From assembly GCA_947631085.1 (NCBI GenBank), contig CANRJY010000011.1:1-64000 (forward strand): a DNA stretch of 64,000 nt, read 5' to 3'. A program made the position numbers and the translations under genes. Below are positions 33,958 through 41,926 of the stretch, piece by piece. Positions within the stretch are counted from its first letter, which is position 1, and each line of letters begins with the position of its first letter. The DNA is from an uncultured Clostridia bacterium. Its GTDB lineage: Bacteria; Bacillota; Clostridia; UBA1381. The notes beneath the pieces were generated by a model that was not told the origin of the DNA, made no database searches, and saw only the letters and a program-made list of their open reading frames with translations.

Positions 33958-35586
33958 TTATTTGATTATTTTCCCGCTCAACGGTTCGAGCGTCGCTCCG
34001 TTCCAGAGAAACGCGGTATATTTTTCGGCGGTTATTTCGACCTCCGCCGCCGCCTCGGCGCCCGCTTCGGCGGTCTTTTTGTCGAGCTTTACCGTAGCGA
34101 GCTTTCCATCCGCGTTATATTCGGCGGTCAAAAGATAAATTTCAGCCGCCTTATCGGTGTTGTTCTTCACAACAGCCGACGCTTTTCCGTTTTCCGCGGT
34201 GAAGCTCGTAACATTCAATCCCGACGGCTCGGGCGTAGTATCAGGCTTCGGAGACGGATTTACGATCTCGCCGTTTCCGTACGCTCCTACAGCCGCAGCG
34301 GCTTTACCGTCAAAATCGAACAGCGTTGTGTTCTCGACCACGTTTCCGTCAGGCTTGTCCGTATCCTCTCTGTACGCCCAACCCGAAAGCGACTCGTTTG
34401 GGTTTGCGGGATCCTCGACGTGTATCATAGCCGGATCCCAGTACAGCGCGCCCGCGCAGCTTCCCGACGCTTCAAGCTGTTTGAACAGATCCGACAGGAA
34501 GTTTTTCTGTCCCTCCTGAGTGTACGGGTATTTCTCGGTATAGCCCGTAGCGTTGTCGTTAAGCTGTCCGGGGTAGCCGTTTTTCTTCGTCGGGTTCCAG
34601 TTGTAGCCGGTTTCCATTATAAGCGTGGTCACTCCGTACCTCGAAGCCGCCGATTTGCAGACGTTTACGCAGTTTTCAATCGGCGCTTTTGTCCATGACG
34701 GATAATACGACATTCCCACAACGTCGAATTTTCCGCCCGCTCTTTTATATTCGTCAAAAAACCATTTGCACACGCTGTCAGTCATGCCGCCCTCGTTCGC
34801 GATATGGATTACGACCTGCGCCTCGGGCGAGACCTCCTTGACCGCGTCGTAGCCCCTGTTTAATATGTCGGCAAGCGCCTTCCAGCTCATCGGGCATTTT
34901 ATGTCGTTCGCGTCATCTTTATTATCGTCGAACACAAGCTCAAATCTGTCCTTGTTCATGTTCGCCTCGTACGTGTTCGCGAACGGGAAAAACATACCGC
35001 CGTTTATCTCGTTGCCGAGCGACACATATTTCGGCTCGCTGCCCTGATTTTTGAGCTTCGTCATTATGTCCTTTGTGTACGAGTACACAAGATCCCCGAG
35101 CATAGCGCGGATCTCGGTCATCTGCGCGTCGGTCATGGACTTTAAGAAGGCGGGATCCTTCACGTCATAGCCCTTCGCGTCCTTTATCGCCTTGACCCAG
35201 TCGGACGGGATGATCTGACGCGTTCCGTTCGACCAGTAATCGGAGTAATTGAACGTGAACTGTATATCCATTCCCGCGTCCGCCGCGCGCTTCGACAGCT
35301 TCAAGCAGTCCTCCTCGTTCTGGAAGCCCTCGGGCAGATACCATGTTCCGTCTCCCCTGCCCTTGCCGGGGTTATTGGAAAGGCGGATGCGCGCCATATT
35401 CATGCCGTTCGCCGCCAAAAACTCAAACGGGTCGGTGGGATCGCCGTTTCCGTCCTTATACACGCCGCCCAGGCTCTCGATATACGAAACCTCGGTCATG
35501 TCGCCGCCTTTGTAAAACTCAGCCGACGCGCAAACCGACGCTCCGAGCGTCATAACCGCCGTAATAAAAGCTATTATTTTTTTCAT
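33958..35586 (-). CDS. Secreted endo-beta-1,4-galactanase (GH53)
   Basis: It hydrolyses beta-1,4-galactan side chains of pectin outside the cell. The 542-residue protein has a signal peptide (1-22) and a GH53 barrel (about 23-410) with the acid/base Glu193 (SLGNEINGG) and nucleophile Glu325 (METGYNW). The N-terminal KGGDMTEVSYIESLGGVY is typical of the family. A PSPKPDTTPEPS linker (near 435) leads to a C-terminal ~95-residue beta-rich domain of unknown role. The start codon overlaps the metG stop (TAATG) with GGAGG inside the metG end, so it is translationally coupled to metG. The importer operon downstream likely takes up its products. Confidence 0.93.
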   Translation of the reverse strand: MKKIIAFITAVMTLGASVCASAEFYKGGDMTEVSYIESLGGVYKDGNGDPTDPFEFLAANGMNMARIRLSNNPGKGRGDGTWYLPEGFQNEEDCLKLSKRAADAGMDIQFTFNYSDYWSNGTRQIIPSDWVKAIKDAKGYDVKDPAFLKSMTDAQMTEIRAMLGDLVYSYTKDIMTKLKNQGSEPKYVSLGNEINGGMFFPFANTYEANMNKDRFELVFDDNKDDANDIKCPMSWKALADILNRGYDAVKEVSPEAQVVIHIANEGGMTDSVCKWFFDEYKRAGGKFDVVGMSYYPSWTKAPIENCVNVCKSAASRYGVTTLIMETGYNWNPTKKNGYPGQLNDNATGYTEKYPYTQEGQKNFLSDLFKQLEASGSCAGALYWDPAMIHVEDPANPNESLSGWAYREDTDKPDGNVVENTTLFDFDGKAAAAVGAYGNGEIVNPSPKPDTTPEPSGLNVTSFTAENGKASAVVKNNTDKAAEIYLLTAEYNADGKLATVKLDKKTAEAGAEAAAEVEITAEKYTAFLWNGATLEPLSGKIIK

Positions 35587-37526
35587 TATGCTACCTCCGC
35601 GCCGCTCTGAATGTCCTTTAAAGTCGTCAGAACGGTCAGCTCGTCGTTGTATTCAGCCGATAAGATCATGCCGCACGATTCAAGCCCCATCATTTTGCGC
35701 GGCTTCAAATTCGCGACAAACAGTACGTTTTTGCCGATCAATTCCTCGGGCTTGTGATATTTCGAAATACCCGATAAAATCTGCCTTGTGTCGCTTCCGA
35801 CCTGCAGGGTGAAGCGTAGCAGCTTAGATGACTTCGGCACCTTTTCGCACTCTATAACCTTGCCGACGCGGATATCGAGCTTTTCAAATTCCTCGAACTC
35901 GATATAGTCCTTGTACGGCGCTATCTCTATTTTTTCCTCTTCCTCGTCCGCGCTCATCTCGGTGGCAAGCTCCTCGAGCTTCTTTTCGGTGTCTATCCTC
36001 GCGAACAGCGGAACGGGCGTTCCTACCTTCGTTCCGGCTTTCGTAACGCCGAATTTGTCCGCGCTTTCGGCTGTCAAATCGGACGCGTTGATCTGCTCCG
36101 CGATTTTTCCCGCCGTATCGGGCATAAACGGAACGAGCAGTGACGCGATTATGCGGATAGCTTCTATTAAATTGTAAAGCACCGTTCCCAGCCGCGCCTT
36201 CTGCGCCTCGTCCTTCGCGAGAACCCACGGCGCCGTTTCGTCGATATACTTGTTCGCGCGGTTTACGATAGCCCAAATTTCGTCAAGGCTGTCCGCCACG
36301 TGGAGCGTTCCCATTTTTTCCTTTATTCTCGCGAACGCGCCTGTTGCGACCGCCTTCAAATCGTCGTCAAATTCGCCCGAAACATCCCCCGGCTGAATTT
36401 CGCCGCCGAAATATTTGTTTACCATCGCGACCGTTCTGTTTACGAGGTTTCCGAGCGTGTTCGCCAAATCGGAATTATAGCAGTTCATAAAAATCTCGTG
36501 CGTTATAGTTCCGTCGTGCGCGAACGGCATCTCGTGGAGCAGATAATAGCGCACCGCGTCGACGCCGAAATGCCTTACGAGATTTTCCGCGTAAATGACG
36601 TTGCCGCGCGACTTCGACATCTTTTCCTCGCCGAACAGCATCCACGGATGACCGAACACCTGCTTCGGGAGCGGCTCGCCGAGCGCCATCAGCATTATGG
36701 GCCAGTAAATCGTGTGGAAGCGCAGAATATCCTTGCCGATTATATGCACGTCCGCGGGCCAGTATTTTTTGTAAAGCTCTCCCTTTTCGTCGGGCGAGTA
36801 GCCGAGCGCGGTGATATAGTTTGAAAGCGCGTCGATCCACACATATACGACGTGTCCGGGGTCGAAATCGACCGGTATTCCCCATGAAAAGCTCGTGCGC
36901 GACACGCACAGGTCCTGAAGCCCGGGCTTTAGGAAATTATTTACCATTTCGTTTTTGCGCGCCTCGGGCTGAATGAAATCGGGGTGCTCTTCGATATATT
37001 CCATCAGCTTGTCCTGGTATTTGCTCAGCTTAAAGAAATACGCCTCCTCCTTCGCCTTTTTTACCTCGCGTCCGCAGTCGGGGCATTTGCCGTCAACGAG
37101 CTGTGTTTCCGTCCAGAAAGATTCACACGGCGTGCAGTACCAGCCCTCGTATTCGGACTTGTAAATATCGCCCTGCTCGTAGAGCTTTTTGAACATTTTC
37201 TGCACAGCTTTTTCGTGGTAATCGTCAGTGGTGCGGATGAATTTGTCGTAGCTGACGTTGAGCATATCGGCGATCTCGCGGATCTTGCCCGCGATTTTGT
37301 CAACGTGCTCCTTCGGCGTGATGCCCGCCTCCTCGGCGATCTGCTGGATTTTCTGACCGTGCTCGTCCGTGCCGGTCAGGAAAAACACGTCCTTGCCGAT
37401 AAATCTGTTAAACCGCGCGATAGCGTCCGTTAAAACTATCTCGTAGGTGTTGCCGATATGCGGCGCTTTCGAGGTATACGCGATCGCGGTTGTAATGTAA
37501 AATTTTTCCTTCTCCAAATTATTCAC
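35586..37526 (-). CDS. metG: Methionyl-tRNA synthetase
   Basis: It charges tRNA-Met. The 646-residue protein has the HIGH-type motif (APHIGNTYE), a zinc knuckle CTPCESFW/CPDCGRE (one-zinc form), KMSKSRGN and the anticodon-binding helix bundle. A C-terminal EMAP/Trbp111-like tRNA-binding domain starts near 540 (LDIRVGKVIECEKVPKSSKL). The length is normal for Firmicutes. The start overlaps the AI-2E transporter gene by eight bases. Unusually, a secreted galactanase gene is coupled to its stop codon. Confidence 0.97.
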   Translation of the reverse strand: MNNLEKEKFYITTAIAYTSKAPHIGNTYEIVLTDAIARFNRFIGKDVFFLTGTDEHGQKIQQIAEEAGITPKEHVDKIAGKIREIADMLNVSYDKFIRTTDDYHEKAVQKMFKKLYEQGDIYKSEYEGWYCTPCESFWTETQLVDGKCPDCGREVKKAKEEAYFFKLSKYQDKLMEYIEEHPDFIQPEARKNEMVNNFLKPGLQDLCVSRTSFSWGIPVDFDPGHVVYVWIDALSNYITALGYSPDEKGELYKKYWPADVHIIGKDILRFHTIYWPIMLMALGEPLPKQVFGHPWMLFGEEKMSKSRGNVIYAENLVRHFGVDAVRYYLLHEMPFAHDGTITHEIFMNCYNSDLANTLGNLVNRTVAMVNKYFGGEIQPGDVSGEFDDDLKAVATGAFARIKEKMGTLHVADSLDEIWAIVNRANKYIDETAPWVLAKDEAQKARLGTVLYNLIEAIRIIASLLVPFMPDTAGKIAEQINASDLTAESADKFGVTKAGTKVGTPVPLFARIDTEKKLEELATEMSADEEEEKIEIAPYKDYIEFEEFEKLDIRVGKVIECEKVPKSSKLLRFTLQVGSDTRQILSGISKYHKPEELIGKNVLFVANLKPRKMMGLESCGMILSAEYNDELTVLTTLKDIQSGAEVA

Positions 37527-38703
37527 TCCCTGTAATTCTTTTTATAAATTCCTTAAATAATTCGTACTGCTGACGCACGAACGCGCCGAAATATTTCGCG
37601 GCGTGTATGATCCCGTCGAACAGCCCCGCCTTGTAGAAGGCGATTATTAAAAGCATAATTATCGGTCCTAAAATAAGACCGCCTATACTCAATACCTTAT
37701 AGCCCACGTACATCGACATGAGCGTTAAAATCGGGTTTAAGCCCACCGACGAGGACACGAGCTTCGGCTCGGTGAAACGGCGTATCAGCGCGATCGAGAT
37801 ATACACGATAACAAGTCCTATTCCGAGCTTGAAATTGCCGTTTATAAAGCTGATCACCGCCCAGGGCCAGAGCACCAGCCCGCTTCCGAAAAACGGCAGC
37901 GCGTCGAGCACCGCCACGCCGATCGCGATCAAAAGCGCGTAATTTACGCCAAGAATACTAAGCTCGATAAACATCACGGCGAACACTATGACCATGATTA
38001 TACCCTGCGCCTTTATATAGCCGCCGAGGTATATTTTAAGCTGCTCCTTGACAATTCTGAGCCGCGCTCTCAGCCGCTTTGGAAATATTCCCGCGACAGT
38101 CCTCGAAACGCCCTTGCTGTCGGCTACCATGAAATATGTCGAAAGGATAAACACGATAACAGCCACGAACACGCTCGGCAGCGCCTTCGCAAACTGCGAC
38201 GCATAGCCCACCACCGGAGTGGAATGTGAGTTTATGAAATCCGCCGTCCCTTGCGATATGCTGTCGCCTATTCCCGATATCGCCTGCTGGACGTTCGCGG
38301 GGAGCGAAGCATAGACGTTTGAAAGCCTCTCGGTAAGCTGCTGCGCAGTGATTTTCATGTTCCGGTAAATCTCCGGGAACTGCATATAAAGCGAGCGCAC
38401 CTCGTCGATTATCTTCCATATCGCCGCCGTGAGCAGTCCGCCGATTATGCCTATGGTCAGAATTATGACCATTACAGCCGAAAGTCCGCGCGGGATCTTA
38501 AGCTTTTTCTGAAGCATATCCGCGAGCGGATTTACCGCGACCGACAGCAGATAGCCGAGTAAAAACGGCAGAAACAGCCGCACGAGATATCCCGCCGCCG
38601 CGAGAATTTTCGGCAAAAACAGCCACACCCCCGCGACAAGAACCGCAATCGCGAGAACGAATAAAATTATTTTTATCCAATTTTGCCGTTGTTCAAATTT
38701 CAA
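37519..38703 (-). CDS. AI-2E family transporter
   Basis: The 394-residue membrane protein has about eight hydrophobic segments, including the N-terminal pair (residues 10-60) and the conserved family end (LVSSSVGLNPILTLMSMYVG, IGGLILGPIIMLLI). Proteins of this family move small molecules or ions; few have proven substrates and the autoinducer-2 role is not general. TTG at 38703 is the start, with GGAG ten bases upstream. MITE copy B begins 26 bases upstream of the start, so the promoter region is altered or supplied by it. Confidence 0.88.
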   Translation of the reverse strand: MKFEQRQNWIKIILFVLAIAVLVAGVWLFLPKILAAAGYLVRLFLPFLLGYLLSVAVNPLADMLQKKLKIPRGLSAVMVIILTIGIIGGLLTAAIWKIIDEVRSLYMQFPEIYRNMKITAQQLTERLSNVYASLPANVQQAISGIGDSISQGTADFINSHSTPVVGYASQFAKALPSVFVAVIVFILSTYFMVADSKGVSRTVAGIFPKRLRARLRIVKEQLKIYLGGYIKAQGIIMVIVFAVMFIELSILGVNYALLIAIGVAVLDALPFFGSGLVLWPWAVISFINGNFKLGIGLVIVYISIALIRRFTEPKLVSSSVGLNPILTLMSMYVGYKVLSIGGLILGPIIMLLIIAFYKAGLFDGIIHAAKYFGAFVRQQYELFKEFIKRITGSE

Positions 38704-38729
38704 AATTTATCATCTCCATTGTTGGCGGG

Positions 38730-38921
38730 TAAATTATGATTTAGCGCACCCAATAGCCTTCCCCTTTCAGGGGAAGGGGGACCGCGAAGCGGTGGATGAG
38801 GTGGAACGCGCTAACCCGAAGATTGCGTAAATCTTCAATGCGCCGCAGACAACCTCATCAGTCAGCTGCGCTGACAGCTTCCCCTACTAGGGGAAGCCTT
38901 TCTCCTATAAATCACAATTTA
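38730..38921. mobile_element. MITE-like element, copy B
   Basis: This second copy of the 192-bp element has left TIR TAAATTATGATTTA (38730-38743) and right TIR TAAATCACAATTTA (38908-38921, one mismatch to a perfect inverse). It shares the internal palindromes with copy A and differs from it at only about 15 positions, so it spread recently. Its right TIR supplies the stop codon of apgM. Confidence 0.85.
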
Positions 38922-40127
38922 CCTATCCAAAAACCGCTCCATCAGCGTATAGCCTTTTTCAATAAATATACCCGTTTTCTTTCCGTTTTCTTCCGTATAC
39001 TTAAGCCCCGAGCCGCTGTCCTTCGTGCTGTCGTAGATAACATACGGCACGGGATCGCTGACATGAGTTTTCAGCTTTATCGGCGTCGGGTGGTCGGGCA
39101 TTATCAGCATTTTGTAGTCTATGCCGCGCTTTTCAAGCTCGTCCTTTAAGAATTTTACTACCTTTTTATCTATCGTTTCAACGGCGTACTTCTTCTTTTC
39201 GGGAAGTCCCTGATGTCCCATTTCGTCGGGCGCTTCCATATGAATGTACACAAAATCGCTGTCGCCCGTGATAGCCTCGAGCGCCGCCCGAGCCTTGCCG
39301 TCCCAGTTGGTTTCGCAGTTGCCGGTCGCTCCCTCTACGTCGATCGAGTCCATTCCGGCGCATTTAGCTATGCCCTTTATCAAATCGACAGCCGAAATAA
39401 CGCTGCCCTTCAAGCCGTATTTTTTGTAGAAATTTTCAAGCTGCGGCTTCGTTCCCTCGCCCCAGGGCCAAATCGAAGTCGCCGGATTTTTGCCCGCCGC
39501 GATACGAGCCTTGTTTACGGGGTGCTCCTTCAAAATTTCCACGCTCTTTTTCATCATTTCGAGAAATTTCTCCGCGCCGTCGCCCTTCGGGAGATATTCG
39601 CCGATTTTCCTGTCCGAAATATCGTGCGGCGGAGTTAAGTCCACATTTGTCGAGCCACCGCTCCATACGCACAGGTGGCGGTAGCTGATGCCGGGATAGA
39701 ATTTTATAACGTCGGTATTCAATTCAGCCGCGACCGCTTTCATAAGTTCAGCCGCTTCGGCGGTCGTGATCTCGCCCGATGAATAGTCGAGCATGGTTTT
39801 ATCCTCGTAATTCTCCTCGTCGGAGAGCGTCACTAAATTTGTGCGGAACGTAACGTCGTCGTCCTTCATCTCAACTCCGATTGACGCGGCTTCGAGCGGC
39901 GAACGTCCGCTGTAGCACTTTTTCGTGTCATAGCCCATGACCGACAGATTAGCCACGTCCGAACCCGGCTTCATGCCGTCCTGCACGGTCTTGACCATAC
40001 CCAGCTCGCCGTGCTCGCACATATAATCAATAGTCGGCTTATCCGCTACCTCGAGAATAGTCTTCCCGTCAAAATAATCCACCGGATAATCCGCCATACC
40101 GTCGCCTAAAATTACAATGTATTTCAT
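38919..40127 (-). CDS. apgM: Cofactor-independent phosphoglycerate mutase, archaeal type
   Basis: It interconverts 3- and 2-phosphoglycerate in glycolysis. The 402-residue protein belongs to the alkaline-phosphatase superfamily: MKYIVILGDGMADYP at the N-terminus, the metal-site Ser in KPGSDVANLSVMGYD and the C-terminal YIHMEAPDEMGHQG and LIMPDHPTPI. The start at 40127 has AAAGGGGA eight bases upstream; a longer frame of 27 codons upstream is not protein-like. The TAA stop is within the terminal repeat of MITE copy B. Confidence 0.94.
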   Translation of the reverse strand: MKYIVILGDGMADYPVDYFDGKTILEVADKPTIDYMCEHGELGMVKTVQDGMKPGSDVANLSVMGYDTKKCYSGRSPLEAASIGVEMKDDDVTFRTNLVTLSDEENYEDKTMLDYSSGEITTAEAAELMKAVAAELNTDVIKFYPGISYRHLCVWSGGSTNVDLTPPHDISDRKIGEYLPKGDGAEKFLEMMKKSVEILKEHPVNKARIAAGKNPATSIWPWGEGTKPQLENFYKKYGLKGSVISAVDLIKGIAKCAGMDSIDVEGATGNCETNWDGKARAALEAITGDSDFVYIHMEAPDEMGHQGLPEKKKYAVETIDKKVVKFLKDELEKRGIDYKMLIMPDHPTPIKLKTHVSDPVPYVIYDSTKDSGSGLKYTEENGKKTGIFIEKGYTLMERFLDR

Positions 40128-40155
40128 ATTGTTTTCCCCTTTCAATTCTATGTTT

Positions 40156-40314
40156 TTATGCGGCAATGTCCTCATAATACAGCTCCAACGCCTCAGAAAG
40201 ATTTGCAAGCGCTTCGTCTATAGTTTTTCCCTGCGACGCTACGCCCGATTCTATCGCCGTCGCCACATACCAGTTTTCTTCCTTTTGTATAATTACGGTT
40301 GATTTTATCGACAT
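40156..40314 (-). CDS. Small HicB-like (type II antitoxin domain) protein without HicA
   Basis: This 52-residue protein (MSIKSTVIIQKEENWYVATA, then GKTIDEALANLSEALELYY) has the short beta-beta-alpha HicB fold, with a W-Y-V-A-x-A strand and the T-x-x-E-A-x-x-N-L helix. No C-terminal DNA-binding domain is attached, and no HicA toxin gene (~60 residues) lies beside it. The start has GGAG eight bases upstream; the gene lies five bases after degV and 28 bases before apgM. Its function is unknown. Confidence 0.8.
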   Translation of the reverse strand: MSIKSTVIIQKEENWYVATAIESGVASQGKTIDEALANLSEALELYYEDIAA

Positions 40315-40319
40315 AGGTG

Positions 40320-41213
40320 TCACTCCATTCTTTTCTTATACTTAAACCCGCTCTTTATCCGCGGGATGATCGCCAATGCGCCGCGTCCGACGTGGGTCGC
40401 GATAAGCGGGCTGAACTCGCCGTGCATTGTTATTTTTACGTCCTCGCCGAACTCCTCTTTAAGGACTTCAAGCGCTTCGGCGTACTTATTTTTGTCCGAT
40501 TCCACTATCAGAAATTCGGGGTTTTCAAAATCTACGTCCTCGTCCTCTTTTATTTTCTCGACGAGCTTATGTATGATCTTTTTCTTGCCGCGCAGCTTGT
40601 CGAGACTTTCCACCAGTCCGTTTTCTATCGTAAGTATCGGCTTAATGTCGAGCAGCGTGCCGACAAACGCCGCCGTTTTTGACAGTCTGCCTCCCTTTTG
40701 CAGATATTCGAGCGTGTCTACAAGAAGATAGCACCGCCATGAAACTATGTACCGCTCGCAGTCCTTTATTATTTCGTCAACGCTCTTTCCCTCCGCCGCC
40801 ATTTCCGACGCGTGTACCGCAGTCTGAGCTATGTAGAGCGAAAATTTATAGGAATCGAAAATATGCAGATCCGCGTTCGGGTTTTCCTCGAGTATTTCAT
40901 CTCTGACAAGACAAGCCGTGTTATACTGCCCGCTCGCCTCGCTCGACAGCGCGAAATATATTACGCTCTCGTGCTCGTCGGTCGCTTTTTTCAGATAATC
41001 GTACATATCCGCATACGGCGTCTGCGAGCTTCGCGGAACGCCGTCGAACTGCTCCTGCATATCGAGGAACTGCTCGTTTGTTATGTCGCGCCGCTGAACG
41101 TATTGCTTTTCGCCGAACAGCGTTATGAACGGGATAATGCCGATATCGTATTTTTCAAGCACCTCGTCGGGTATGTCCGAGCCGGTGTCTACTATTATTT
41201 TTATATCGCTCAT
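40320..41213 (-). CDS. DegV family fatty-acid-binding protein
   Basis: The 297-residue protein starts with IKIIVDTGSDIP, the DegV N-terminal lipid-headgroup site, followed by RSSQTPYADMYDYL and the C-terminal HGEFSPLIATHVGRGALAI. DegV/FakB proteins bind fatty acids and present them to the FakA kinase in Firmicutes. FakA is not in the window. GGAG precedes the start. It lies 13 bases after trmL in an operon with the HicB-like gene and apgM. Confidence 0.92.
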   Translation of the reverse strand: MSDIKIIVDTGSDIPDEVLEKYDIGIIPFITLFGEKQYVQRRDITNEQFLDMQEQFDGVPRSSQTPYADMYDYLKKATDEHESVIYFALSSEASGQYNTACLVRDEILEENPNADLHIFDSYKFSLYIAQTAVHASEMAAEGKSVDEIIKDCERYIVSWRCYLLVDTLEYLQKGGRLSKTAAFVGTLLDIKPILTIENGLVESLDKLRGKKKIIHKLVEKIKEDEDVDFENPEFLIVESDKNKYAEALEVLKEEFGEDVKITMHGEFSPLIATHVGRGALAIIPRIKSGFKYKKRME

Positions 41214-41226
41214 GGGTCGTCTCCTT

Positions 41227-41718
41227 TCACCACATAAATTTTGTTAATTGTCCCAGCTTCTTCAAATTGTCAAATCCCTGCTGCCTCAGCGCTTCGTATA
41301 CTATTACCGCCACGGAGTTTGACAGGTTCAGGCTGCGCGCGTCCGGTATCATCGGGATCCTTATGCAGCGCTCCTCGTGCTCGTGGAGAAGCTCCTCTGG
41401 AAGCCCCGCGTCCTCGCGCCCGAACATTATGTAGTCGTTGTCCCTGTATTCAACGTCAACGTAGGTATGCGGCGCTTTTGTGGTCGCGTAAAAATAACGC
41501 GCGCCTTCGGTTTTTTTGAAAAAATCCGCTAAGTTATCGTAGTATTTGACGTTGAGCAGATGCCAGTAGTCAAGCCCCGCGCGCTTTAAGTTTTTGTCCG
41601 TAATCTGAAACGCCGTCGGACGGACTATGTGCAGGGCGCATCCCGTCGCCGCGCAGGTGCGCGCTATGTTGCCGGTATTCTGCGGAATACGCGGCTCTAC
41701 CAATACTATATTGAACAT
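41227..41718 (-). CDS. trmL: tRNA (cytidine(34)-2'-O)-methyltransferase
   Basis: It methylates the wobble ribose of tRNA-Leu isoacceptors using S-adenosylmethionine. The 163-residue SPOUT enzyme has motif 1 EPRIPQNTGNIARTCA, motif 2 MFGREDAGLPEELL and motif 3 RIPMIPDARSLNLSNSVAV, all complete. The length is normal. GAGG precedes the start, and it is the first gene of its operon. Confidence 0.95.
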   Translation of the reverse strand: MFNIVLVEPRIPQNTGNIARTCAATGCALHIVRPTAFQITDKNLKRAGLDYWHLLNVKYYDNLADFFKKTEGARYFYATTKAPHTYVDVEYRDNDYIMFGREDAGLPEELLHEHEERCIRIPMIPDARSLNLSNSVAVIVYEALRQQGFDNLKKLGQLTKFMW

Positions 41719-41750
41719 ACAATTTCCTCATTTTATACTATAATGTCTAT

Positions 41751-41779
41751 ATTATACACTATATTCACGGATTTTTCAA
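41751..41779 (-). promoter_or_regulatory. Promoter of the trmL-degV-hicB-apgM operon
   Basis: TTGAAA (41774-41779), a 17-base spacer and TATAAT (41751-41756) on the minus strand, 32 bases from the trmL start. Confidence 0.7.
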
Positions 41780-41851
41780 GATAAAATTGGATGTGTTCAG
41801 TATTATTTATTATTAATTTTCCGCGTTCGGATTTGATCGCCTAATTTGGGC

Positions 41852-41880
41852 TTGATAATCTTCTGAATATATAGTATAAT
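41852..41880 (+). promoter_or_regulatory. Promoter of the hybrid histidine kinase
   Basis: TTGATA (41852-41857), a 17-base spacer and TATAAT (41875-41880), 46 bases before the start codon. Confidence 0.72.
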
Positions 41881-41926
41881 ATTATTATGTATATTATCTG
41901 CCGAAGTGATGAAAAGGAGAGTATTT

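Noticed and set aside
37519-38703. Autoinducer-2 quorum-sensing function for the AI-2E protein
   Set aside because: Family membership alone does not show this, and no luxS or AI-2 genes are near.
40156-40314. A complete HicAB toxin-antitoxin pair
   Set aside because: No HicA-like frame occurs on either side; neighbours are degV and apgM.
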